Below, piece after piece: positions 50,421-60,900 of a stretch of DNA of 64,000 nt. Position numbers and translations under genes: made by a program. The stretch's first letter is position 1; the number at the start of each line of letters is the position of its first letter. The stretch spans positions 3,534,001-3,598,000 of the forward strand of contig NC_059486.1 of NCBI RefSeq assembly GCF_018139145.2, read 5' to 3'. The notes under the pieces were generated by a model, which saw only the letters and a list, made by a program, of their open reading frames with translations, had not been told where the DNA came from and made no database searches. This DNA comes from Gymnogyps californianus (Eukaryota > Chordata > Aves > Accipitriformes > Cathartidae).

Positions 50421-50639
50421 CCCTCTTACCAGGGGAAAGGAGGGGAACGCGGGGAGGAGAAGCCTCGCCCGCCCCCGAACACGCTCCCGCCGGCAGCAGC
50501 CCCGCGGAGGAGCGCGGAGCGGCGCGGAACCGCCGCCTCCCACCGCGCCCAGGCTCGGCTTCCCCGGGCCGGGCAGAGCCGCCGAGCCCAGCCCCGCTCC
50601 GCGCTCCTCCGCGTTCCTCCGCGCTTCCCGGCGTGACCG

Positions 50640-51030
50640 CCTCCTCCAACCAAAAATAGTTGGAAATATCAACAAAGTCGTCGGCGGAGCATCCTAACAG
50701 ATAGATAATTAATTACAAAACACAGGGGGAATATGCAAACCGCGTATTACAAATTCTACAGGGCTTAACTGATTGGAAACAGATTATTATCTTGTTTGTC
50801 TTTTGTCTGTTTCACTTATCCCTCTGCCGTCTGTTGTGTTGTAAGTTGATACACTTTATTCTTGAAAGGGGATTTTTTTTTTTTATATAGTAAATTCCAT
50901 CAACATCTTGTATAAGCGACGCTGCTTCTCCATGCATTACCCTGTTAAAACACAATAGGTTTATTAGTTACATATAGGCGGATATCGTGGGGCCTGAATT
51001 ACCATCTGTTACCATAGGGGAATGTGGCTG
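50640..51030. promoter_or_regulatory. Candidate non-coding regulatory element upstream of LHX5
   Basis: This AT-rich island of about 390 bases lies inside the CpG domain. It contains GATAATTAATTAC, a clean paired homeodomain core, near 50703-50715. ATATGCAAAC (octamer-like), several AGATTATTATC-type stretches and TTTATTAGTTACATATAGG follow. There is no coding potential. Confidence 0.42.
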
Positions 51031-51720
51031 ATGGGGTGGGCTGGGGGGGGGTTGCCTAGGGTTTTTTTTTTCCCTCCCCTTCCCCTTGGCTTTATTTATT
51101 CCTTTACTTTCAAACGAAAAAGGGAGCCGAGCCCGGCAGCGGGGAGCGGGACCCCCCGGCATCGCCTCCCCGCCCCTGCCCCGCCGCGGCCGGGCCCGCA
51201 GGGGACAGCGGGGGGGGGGTCCCCGGCTGCGGGTACCGGCTGCAGAGCGGCATCGCGGCGGGAGAACCGGCCCGGCGGCGGGGGAACCGGCCCGGCGGCG
51301 GGGCAGGTTGAGGAAGCACCGGCCGGCCGGTAGCGAGGCCCACGGGGGGTGCAAGGCCGTGGGACCGGGCTGTGCGGGTGTGCAAGGCCGCGGGAGAGGA
51401 TTGCGTGTGCGTGGGCACAAGCAAACGCGAGAGTGCCGCTCACGCACCCTTTGCTGGCACGTTACAGATTATCCATATGAACCGGATGATCCATACGATT
51501 CTCCGTACGAGCCCGTTACGGCGCTGGCACACGCACACGCCCGCCGCGTCCCCCCACGCAGCCCCACGCCGCTCCCTGCCCCGCCGGGCCGGGCCCCGCC
51601 GTTGGGGTTTGGCGGGGCTGCCCGAGCCGCCACCCGCGCCCGCGTTTCTCCGTGGAAATGAAAAGCCCGCGGTGTCTGCAAGCGGGGCTCCGCCGCCGGG
51701 ACGGGCGGGCAGCGCCGCGG

Positions 51721-51830
51721 GGCACACGGACACGCGTGTGCGTGCATAGATGTTCGTGTATACGGGTGTGCGTACATATTTCTATCTACACACACGCGTA
51801 CGGCCGTGGATGCGTATACACGTACCTCCC
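51721..51830. repeat. Alternating purine-pyrimidine (CACGTG/GTGTAC) tract
   Basis: The tract is rich in CACGCG, GTGTGCGTGC, GTACATA and GTATACACGTAC, so it alternates purine and pyrimidine for most of 110 bases. Such sequence is prone to Z-DNA and contains short self-complementary stretches. Confidence 0.6.
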
Positions 51831-52070
51831 CGAATATATCGTTAGGTATGTATTTAAGCCGCGCCGGTTCTCCCCTCGGCCCGGGGCGGCAGGAGATGCC
51901 GGCGGCCGCGGGGAGCGGGGCCGGGAGCCCGGCCTGCCCCGGTGCTCCCGCTGCCCCCGAGCCCTGGCCCCGCTGCCCGGGCCCTTCTTCCCCCAAATTT
52001 CACCGCCCCCCCGCCCCGAGCCGCGGCGTCCCGGGGTCTGCCGGCGGGAGCGACTCGGCCGCCGGGCCGG

Positions 52071-52113
52071 GCCCCGCTCCGCACCGCTCCGCACCGCTCC
52101 GCACCGCTCCGCG
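52071..52113 (+). repeat. 10-base tandem repeat GCACCGCTCC
   Basis: There are three exact copies at 52081-52110 with partial copies on both sides, a short GC minisatellite in the CpG domain. Confidence 0.8.
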
Positions 52114-52205
52114 GCTCCAAAATTCCCCAGAAAAGCCAGCGGAGCCCCCGGCGAACTTGGGCAGAGCCACGGCGTGAGCGCGGCCGCGGCCGGGCGGAGG
52201 TCCGG

Positions 52206-52810
52206 TCCCTCGTCCTCTTTCTTCCTTCGCCTTCGCCTGTCTTGCCCATTTCTTCGCTTTCTAATTTACTGCCTTTTTTATTTCTTTCCTTCTCTCTTCC
52301 CTTTCTTTTTTCCCCTTCTGTCTTTGTTTTCTTTCTTTTCCCTCCTCCTTCTTGGTCGCTCGCTCCGGCGCTTTTCTTTCACGCTTTCTTTTTCGTTTCC
52401 TTTCTCTTCCATTCTCGGCGTCATTTCTTGCTTTTTATTTCTTTTTCCCGTTCACTTTTCTTCTTCCCTTCTTTTTTCCTTCATTTTTCCCGTCTTCTTT
52501 CTTGCCTTCTTTATTTTTATTTAATTTTTCTTTCGTTCATCTATTCCTTCTTTCTTTCCTTCTTTTTCCTTCTCTTATTTTTTCTTCGTTTTTCTTTCGT
52601 TTTTCCTTCTGTCTCTCCTTCTTTCCTTCCTTCTTTTCGTTTCCGTTAATTTATTTTTCTTCACTCTCTCCCTTGCTCTCTCTCTTTTCCGTTCTCCTTC
52701 TCGATCTCTTTTTTTCCGGACACGTTTTCTCTCTTTCCTTCTGTGTTTTTCCTCTCTTTATTTCCTTTTTCTTTCTCTCTCTTTTTTCCTAGTCTCTTCT
52801 CTCTGTATTT
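52206..52810. repeat. Polypyrimidine tract (TTC/TTTC-rich), about 600 bases
   Basis: This is an almost uninterrupted pyrimidine stretch on the + strand, made of TTCTTTCC/CTTTTC-type repeats with very few purines. Read on the other strand it resembles the polypurine block at 47.1-47.5 kb. The apparent Phe/Ser/Leu-rich reading frames across it are artefacts of composition. Confidence 0.88.
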
Positions 52811-54105
52811 TCTTATTTCGATTCTGGCTCTTTACACAAACACTCCCACGCAAGGGCACACACAAAACCGCCTCCACTTCCCCGCCGATGCCCTTGTGCG
52901 GCGGCGGGGTTTGGGGTTTTTTTTGCCGCTATCGGGAGCGTTTCCGCGCCCCGGTGCGGAGCCGGCGGCGGGATGCTCCGCGGCGGCGGGATGCTCCGCG
53001 GCTGCCGGGCCGGAGCGGGCTTTGGCCGAGCCCTTCTCCCCCGGAGCGGGGAAAAAAACCCCAAAAAATAGTTATAAATGCAGAGGTTTTGGCTGGAGAA
53101 ACGGACGGGGAAGGGGAGGGGGGGGGCCGGCCTTCACCTGCCCTGCTGCCTTCCTCCTCCTCCCCGCACGGCCGGACCCCAGGGCCGCCCCGTCCCCTTC
53201 CCAAATCCCGGGGAAACGGAGGGAGAGGCGGCGGGGCCGCCCCACACACCGACCCCGCCGCTCCGGCTGGGAGCTCCGGGCTAGGGCAGCGGCCCCCCGG
53301 CCCCGGGCAGAACCCCCCCCCAGAACCCCCCCATAACCCCCAAGCGCCGGGTCCAATCCCGCACTCCGTCCCCTCCCGCACGGCCAGCCGGCGATTTACA
53401 GCTCCGCCGCACCTGGAATTAAAGAGAAAAAACAGTGTCCGAGGGGGCAGCGCCCGCCGCCGCCCCCCCCCGGGCCGCCCCCTGCCCCCTTTCCCCCCGG
53501 GGCTTGCCAGCGAGTTACGCGGAGCGGGGAAGGGGCGGGAAGGCGGCGGGCCCGTGGGACAAAGGCCGAGGGTGGCGGGGGGGTGGGGGGGGTGGCCGGG
53601 GGGGGGCCCGCATACCTCCGCGCAGCGCGCTGCCAGGGGAACTTTTCATCCCGCCACGCTGCGCGGAGGAGCCGGCTCTCCCCGCGGGCCGGGCCCCCTC
53701 CCCCTCCCCACCACCCCCCCAATCCACCCCCCCCCCCTCTTTTTCCCGCTTGTTGCTCTTCCAGACAAAAGCATCTCTCCCTTTTCTGCACAAAAAAACC
53801 CCCCAAAACCCAAACGAAACCCCAAAAAACAACCCCCAAACCAGGTGATGCTCTCCCCCCAGCCCAACTCGGGACCCCCCCCAAACCCTCCCCGAGCATC
53901 CCTTGAAAAGAAATACATAAAAATAAGCGGCGAATTGGCGGGAAAGCAGGGCTGTGGCAGCGTGGCCCCCCCGGCCCCCCAGCCAGGTGCATACTCACTT
54001 CGCGGCACAGGTACAAGCCACCCTCAACAATAGAGGCGCGTTGTTTTTTTCCCTCTGTGCCAAGCACAAGGCAGGAGCCAATTTAGATATGCTATAAATT
54101 AAGAG

Positions 54106-54166
54106 GTTGCCATGGTTACCGCCCTCCCATTGGCCGCCGCCGGGGCGACGCGGGCCCCTACGTCAC
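54106..54166 (+). promoter_or_regulatory. Candidate LHX5 core promoter: RFX X-box, inverted CCAAT, CRE-like site
   Basis: Within 61 bases there are three factor motifs. GTTGCCATGGTTAC at 54106-54119 has two inverted half-sites, GTTGCC and GTAACC read on the other strand, each fitting the RFX half-site GTNRCC. ATTGG at 54129-54133 is an inverted CCAAT box (NF-Y). TACGTCAC at 54159-54166 is a CRE-like site. They lie about 570-630 bases before the start codon at the edge of the CpG island. A TATAAAT at 54093-54099 is also present but sits on the wrong side for NF-Y to act from upstream. The start site itself cannot be fixed from sequence. Confidence 0.5.
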
Positions 54167-54199
54167 CAAATCTGAATAAGGATGCGCGAATTACTAAGG

Positions 54200-54733
54200 C
54201 GGGGGACAAAGCTGGCGATGGGGACAGCATGAGAGTGGCGGCGCGGCGGCGGCGGAGCACAGCGAGGCACCGGGGCTGCCGGCTGCAGGGGGGGGGTTCA
54301 TGCACCCCTCCCGCCGCGCCCGCTGCCGCAGAGCCCGCCAGCAGCGCGGCCGCCGCTCCGCCGGCTCCCGGGGCGCTCCGGAGGGACCGGGGGGGGGATT
54401 TGGTTGTTGGGGGTTTTATTATCATCATCATTATTATTATTATTATTTCTCGGGGGTGGTTTGGATTTTTTTTATTATTTTTTTTTTTAGGGGGGGGGGC
54501 ATCGTTTTTTCCCTCCCGCCGCCGAGGCTCTGGAGAGAAGAGGGGGAAGAACTTGACAGCCGCTCCGCTCCCCTCCCCTGAATTTTTCGTTATTCCCTCT
54601 TCTATTTTTTTTTTAAATTTTTATATTTTTTTTTTCTTGTTGTTATTATTTTTTCCTGCATTTTTGAGCCGCCGCCGTGTGCCGGCGCGGGGCTGACTTC
54701 TCGTTTGCGCGTCTCCATCCCCCGGCGGAGGTT
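54200..54733 (+). other. Probable LHX5 5' untranslated region
   Basis: This span lies between the candidate promoter and the ATG. It is GC-rich at first, then carries an (ATT)n microsatellite at 54417-54448 and T-rich stretches up to about 54665. An in-frame TGA at 54665 ends any N-terminal extension. Short upstream ATGs occur (for example 54230 and 54300). The 5' boundary is a guess. Confidence 0.45.
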
Positions 54734-54906
54734 ATGATGGTGCATTGTGCGGGCTGCGAGAGGCCGATTTTGGACCGGTTCCTGCTGAACGTCTTGGACA
54801 GGGCATGGCACATCAAATGCGTCCAGTGCTGCGAGTGCAAGTGCAACCTGACCGAGAAATGCTTCTCCAGGGAAGGCAAACTCTACTGCAAAAATGACTT
54901 TTTCAG
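54734..54906 (+). CDS. LHX5: LHX5 coding exon 1 (LIM domain 1)
   Basis: This exon encodes residues 1-57 plus two bases of Arg58, covering the whole first LIM zinc-binding domain from C5 to D55. It starts with tandem ATG codons and ends at a strong donor, AG|GTGAGT. All eight zinc ligands are present. Confidence 0.96.
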
Positions 54907-57900
54907 GTGAGTCGTCCCCCCCACACACACACACCCCGCCAACGGGGACGAGAGGGTGCGGAGGTTCACACCGCGCCCGGCCCCCGGTTCCTCCCTGGGG
55001 TCTCCCCCGGAGCTTTGGGGGGAGCTTGGGGGGGCTACCCGCTTCCCCGCCCATCCCTCTCTGCCGGGGATCCGCACCGAGCTTGCCCCACCGCTCCGGC
55101 GGGGAAGCAGCCCCCCGGGCCGGGAGAGCCTCGGGGGGGGGGGGCCGGCGGCTGCGCTACGGCCGCTGCTGCAGTCTGAGGTGGGGACGGCGAGGCTGTG
55201 CCCCCCCTGGCCCCCCCCTCCCCCCCCCCCCAGTCTCCCCATGACCTTGCCTCCACCAGCACCGGGCCCCGCTCCGCCGGTGCCGCCGCCCGCCCCGTCG
55301 CGGCAGGCCCCGGTGGGCATCGCGGCTGCAGCCGTGTGTCCCCCGCTCCGGGGCCCGGCCTGGCGCTCCTCGCCCCGCTCCCGGGACCGCAGGCCCCGGT
55401 GAAGACGATGGCCAAAACCTCCCTTCCCCACCCCCCCCCGCCCCGGCGGGGCCCCGCGCTCCGCCGCTCCTTAAACGCCCCTAATGACTGCGATAAGGTG
55501 CCGATGAGGAAATTAGGGGCCGGGATGGGAAGGGGGGGCGATGACTTATGACTCCTAATGCTCTCACTACATCAACGTCACGGGGAGCAGCGAGGGAGGC
55601 AGAAGTTGTGCCGCGACCGGAGGGGAAAAAGGGGGGACCCTGCGTGGGCACCCCGAGGCCTGGCAGCCCCCGGGGACTCGGCAGCGGCAGCCCCCGGCTC
55701 CCGGGTTTTGGGGGCATTTTTTGTGTGGGGGGTTTGTTTGTTTTGAGTTTGAGGGGTTTTGGGTTTGGGGGGCTTTTTGCTTGGTTGGGGTTTTGGTGGG
55801 GTTTTTGTTTTGGTTTGGGGGGGTTTTTTGTTTGGTTTTTTGGTTTTTTTTTCCTTGGGGAGATCGTTTCCAGCCGATTCGGATTCCCTGGAATATTTAA
55901 AAAAAAAAAAAAAAAAGGCATCTCCAGGGGAAAAAACTGCTCTACCTCCAGCGACGGGAAGGAAAATCGGAAATTTCCAAAGCGCTGTTCCCGACCAGGA
56001 AAAATCCCCCCCGGGAGAGCGGGACGGTGCCGGTGCCGGCGCCGGGCTGGGGACCCCGGGAAGCTTCGGGGAGCGGAGCTCCCTCCTCCTCCGCCCGTTG
56101 TTGTTCTGGGTGCGCGGTGCCCCCCGCACCCACCGCTCCCTTTTTCCGTCGCTCTGGCCGTAATTAGTCCCGTTTTCCCCCCAGGATTTTCAGGCCGGCG
56201 CCGGGCGGAGCCCAGCCCCCCCGTTCCCCGCCCGGGAGGCACTGGCTGAAACGAACCCCCCCGCGGAGCGCGGAGGGGAACCCCCGCCGCCCTCCCCTCC
56301 CCTCCGGCCCTTCTGGGGCCAAATCCTGTCGAGGATGCTCGTGTGTGTGTGTGTCCCCGGGTGGGGACACCCTAAACCCGAGCTCTCTCCGCAGCCCACC
56401 CTGCGCCTGCCAGCGGGGCTGCGCGGGGATGAAGGCTCTCCTCCTCCTCGCCCCAAAGGGGCAGGGGGTGCGAATCGCCTGCTCCCCCAAATCTCCCAGC
56501 GAGAAATGCTGGAGGATCGGGCTCCCGCCGTGGGATTTTGAGGAGGGGGGGATCGGTATAAACGCTCCCCCCCTCCCCAGCCCATCGCTGCCGGGGCTCC
56601 CAGCTCTTGCTTTTCTCCCCCTCTCCAGGAGGTTTGGTACCAAATGCGCCGGCTGCTCCCAAGGGATCTCTCCCAGCGACCTCGTCCGGAAAGCCCGGAA
56701 TAAAGTCTTTCACCTGAACTGTTTCACCTGCATGGTCTGCAACAAGCAGCTCTCCACGGGCGAGGAACTCTATATCATAGACGAAAACAAATTTGTTTGC
56801 AAAGAGGATTATTTGAACTCTCCCAGTTTGAAGGAAGGCAGCCTCAACTCAGGTACGAGCGGCTCAGCCCGCCGCATCGCCCGGGATCGCATCCCTGCCG
56901 CTCGTACAGGCAGGAACAGGCAGCGCCCGACTGCTCCGGGCAGCCGCCGTGGTGCTGCCGGTACCTCCCGCGGGGCCGGGAAGGAGGTTTGGCTTTGTGG
57001 GGTGAGGGGCTGCACCTCGCAGCCAGCCCGACCCCCCGTTAATCCGCGGGGGGGGGAGGGAGAGATTTGGGGTGAAAGCCTTCAAACCGGGAGGAAGGCT
57101 CTGTCACACACACACACACCCCCCATGCGGGACACGGACATGCGTGGGACGAGCGGTGGCCGAGGTGCAGCCCCGCAGCATCACTTCCCCCCCCCCCAGT
57201 CCCCCCCCCGCTCCTGCCCCGCACACGGCCCCTACGGCAGCAGGGATGTGGGGCGGTGGGGAACCAGGACACCCCCCCACACCCAGCCAGGCCTGGCCCC
57301 GGAGCCCCCCACGCCCCGGAGCCCCCCCTTGCGAGTGTGCCCGGTCCCCCCGCGCCGCGGGCCTGATCCTTCGCCTCCTTTCACCCAGAGGCAAAGCTCC
57401 CATTTGACTTCCTTGGAAGCTGTCTCTGCGTCAGGACAGCAGGATCAGGCCCACTCCTGCTGTCCCAGCCATGCCAGGCGCCTGTGCTCACCCCCTTCCG
57501 TGGGCTCTCTCTCCGTCCAGCACCCGGGGCCGGATCCTGCCACGCCAGTCAGTGGGGCCGCTGCTGTGAGCGAGGCGAGTAGAGCTTGGCCTTGGGGGCG
57601 GGTGCTGGCGTCAGGGTCCCCGAGGGGGGGGCGGCTGGGGGTGGGGGGTGAGCCAGGCTCAAGGCAGTGACTGGAGACCCCCCCAGACCCTGACAGGGAC
57701 TGGTTGCATTTTTCCCAGCGGTGCATCCCGCTTCCCGGTGTGAAAGGTGCAGCGGGGGAGAGGGGGAGCACCGGGGGCTGTGGTGGGCCTGGGGGATCGC
57801 CCCCTCCCCAGCTCCCCCCCAGCCGGCACGACACGGTGCACAGGGCCGGATCGGGCGGCGCTTGCCTGGAGCTCTTCGTGATGTTGGGGGATGATGCTTT

Positions 57901-60900
57901 AGGGGTACCAGGGGGGCAGAGGCGATCTGCACCCCTTGCTGCTCTCCAGCACCCCCCAATCCCTCTCCTGGAAAGCAGCCGGGCCAGGTGGGCTGGGGAG
58001 GGCAGAGGAGAGGGGGGTTGATGTCTCCCCTAAGTCATCCGCCCCCCCCCCCTTTCCTCTCTGGGTCTCCTTTACAGTGTCCTCATGTACAGACAGGAGT
58101 TTGTCCCCGGATCTCCAGGACCCCATGCAGGACGACACCAAGGAGACGGACAACTCGACCTCCTCGGACAAGGAGACCACCAACAACGAGAACGAGGAGC
58201 AGAACTCGGGCACCAAGCGGAGGGGGCCCCGCACCACCATTAAAGCCAAGCAGCTGGAGACCCTCAAAGCTGCCTTCGCCGCCACCCCCAAACCCACCCG
58301 CCACATCCGAGAGCAGCTGGCCCAGGAGACCGGCCTCAACATGAGAGTCATCCAGGTAGGGCAGCCCCAGCCCACTGCCCCAGCTCGCCCCCCTGCCCTG
58401 CCGTAGCCCTCCCCACCTGACAGCGTGATGTCATGGGGCTGGCCAGTGACGTCGTTCCCGCCGCAGACGGAGGTTCCTGTGACATCAGAGCTTCACGGGG
58501 CGATTTCCTCTCGCAGAGAGCAGAGACAGGGAAAGGATCCACATGGGGAGGGAAGGAGAAGGGGTGCTGGTGGGAGCCCAGGTAGCGCAAGGCCGTGACG
58601 GTCTCTCCCAGGTGCTGGGAAGGGGTTGGGATGCGGAGGTTGGTCCCACGAGCTGGGAAAACGGGGACAGGCAAACCCCATCCATCCCCTGCCAGCATCA
58701 CCCCAGGCCCAGCCCTGCACCCACCCCACGCTCCCGTGGGTTAGCAGGGATCCCCCACCCTGTGCTTTAATACACTGATCCCATGGGAAGAGATGAAAAC
58801 CAGCCCCGAAACATGAGCTGGCTGGGCTCCTCCGCTGCCTCGCCGGCTTGGCTTCCCCCGGGGGCTGAGCAGGATCCCCCGGCGTGCCGGGGAGATGGAC
58901 GCTCCGGCCTTGTGAAAGCAAGGAGAAGCCATTGTGCTCTGCAGGCAGCCTGGCACTTTCTTACCACACTGCCCCCGTGAAGAAAATCCCTGCGGAAATG
59001 TAGGGATTAATGGGATTTAATAGAGGCATTAATAGGGGAGGACTCTCCAGCTTTGCCGGTAGCGGAGCTGTGAGTCCCAGCTCCCGGCAGAGGGGAGCAG
59101 AAGTCCCAGGAGGAGTGTGATGTGCTCGTTCCCCCAAGCTGCCCCATCCCCAGGGGACACAGGGGGGGAGTAGGGCCGTAATCCAGACACCCCACCAGGC
59201 TGGGGGAAAGGCGTGCGTGGGCCGAGGCCGTGCGGTTTGGATGAGGCGATGCCCCACAGAGAGGCAGCCGCGTCTTCCCCTTCCCTTTTATCTCCATCCT
59301 CACTGGCTGGCTTTCTTCTGACTCCCTGCCCGTCGCAGCAGGTGCTCGTCTCCCCGCTCCCCACTTTCCGCCTACTTCTGCCACGATCCGGAGTTCCTCC
59401 CGACCTTTTCCTTCCCTCTTTTCCTCCCTTCTTTCCCCCCCTATATGGGAAAATTCTTCTTCCCACATCCTCCGGCTGCCTTCTCCCTTGCAGGGACAGA
59501 TAGGCTGAGGATGTGCACAAGGGGGTGCAGCCAGGGGGCCAGGATTTTAATAAACCTTTTTATTTCGTGTGTCCGTGTCCCCCCCCCTCCATGCACCTTT
59601 TGGGGCTATTCGCAGCAGGATGGGGGGGGAGCATTAAATACCACCCAGAGCTGGGAAAACCCATCCCCTCCCAGGCAGGCGCAAGATTTCCATCCCTTTC
59701 CCCGGCCACCCCGGGCCACACTTGGGGTGGGGTGGTGGGGGTGTGTGCCCCAGACCCAGAGAGGTCCCTGGTATCCCCATCCCCGGTGGGTGCTGACGCC
59801 GGCCCGGCTGCAGGTCTGGTTCCAGAACCGCCGGTCCAAGGAGCGGCGGATGAAGCAGCTGAGCGCGCTGGGCGCCCGCCGGCACGCCTTCTTCCGCAGC
59901 CCACGCAGGATGCGGCCCCTCGGCGGCCGCCTCGACGAGTCCGAGATGCTCGGCTCGACGCCCTACACGTACTACGGAGGTGAGGGACCGTCCGCGGGGG
60001 CCCTGCCCCGTCCCCCCCCCCGCCCCTTCCCTCCCTCTTCCCCTTTCCCTTTGTTCCTCCCCTGTCCCGCTTCTCCCCGGGTTTTTCCCTTCCCCTGCCA
60101 CCCCCCTTTCCCTCCTTTCCTCCTCCTCCCGTTCCCCCCCCCCTCCCGCGGGGAGCGGAGCCGCCCGGGGCCCCGAAGGGACGGTGAGGGGGACGCGCCC
60201 GCGGCCACCGCAGCATCCCGGCCGGCCCCACGCACTCCAAGGCACCTGTGCATGCACACCCCCGCGCGCGCGCACCCACGCAGAGGCAGCTGGGCACACC
60301 CACGCGTGTGCACTCCCCCGGCTGTGCAACGCGCACACCAGCCCACGGATGCGCATCCCCGCGCACACACGCGTGCTCACATCACCGTATGCACGCACGT
60401 CCACGCACAGGCAGACACGTCCACGCACACTCACACCCACGCCCCCCCCCACCCCGGGCCGGGCATTGTGGCGGGGCGGCGGCCCCTCGCCCGCGAACAA
60501 AGCCCCAGCTGCGGGGCTTTTGTGCCCCTTTCAGGCCCCGTTTGTTCCAATTACCGCCCGGGCCCGCAGCATATGGAAGGTCACTGCCGCCGGGCCGGCC
60601 CCCCGCCGCCCCGACGGGACGGGATGGGCGCAGCGGGGCGGCCCCGCCGCCTCCCCGCTCCCCCCCGCTCCGTGCAGGACCCCCCCCTCCCTGAGCTGCA
60701 TTTTCAAAGCCTCCCCTCTGACGAGGGGCTTTCCAGGCACCCCTTGCTGCCCTGCAGTTAGTTTCCAGATCCCTTCCAGGCTGCTAAACATACATATAAT
60801 TTCCCCATTATATATTTTTTTTCCCCATTTTATATATTTTTTCCCCCATTATATTTTTCCCCATTCCCTTTACATAATTTTTTCCCCCATTCCCTTTACA

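Larger units (their letters stand above)
46480..56330. other. Broad CpG-rich domain around the LHX5 promoter
   Basis: CpG dinucleotides and G+C are strikingly dense through roughly 46480-49330, 49430-50010, 50430-50640, 51100-52205, 52880-53800, 54110-54400 and 54660-56330. AT-rich patches and low-complexity tracts separate these parts. Long CpG domains like this are known at developmental transcription factor genes that are Polycomb targets. Many long open frames here on both strands are by-products of the GC content and carry no recognisable protein signature. Confidence 0.75.

Noticed and set aside
52352..52792. Phe/Ser/Leu-rich frames that look like membrane proteins
   Set aside because: They are translations of the polypyrimidine tract and have no sequence complexity.
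54093..54099. TATAAAT as the LHX5 TATA box
   Set aside because: It would put the start site within or before the RFX/NF-Y/CRE cluster, whose factors usually bind upstream. CpG-island genes of this type often lack a TATA box. It remains possible but is not called.
56345..57670. 441-codon open frame over LHX5 exon 2
   Set aside because: It is exon 2 read through into introns on both sides. The splice sites and family protein give the correct boundaries.
59445..60761. 438-codon open frame over LHX5 exon 4
   Set aside because: Only 59814-59979 matches the family. The rest is intron read in frame.
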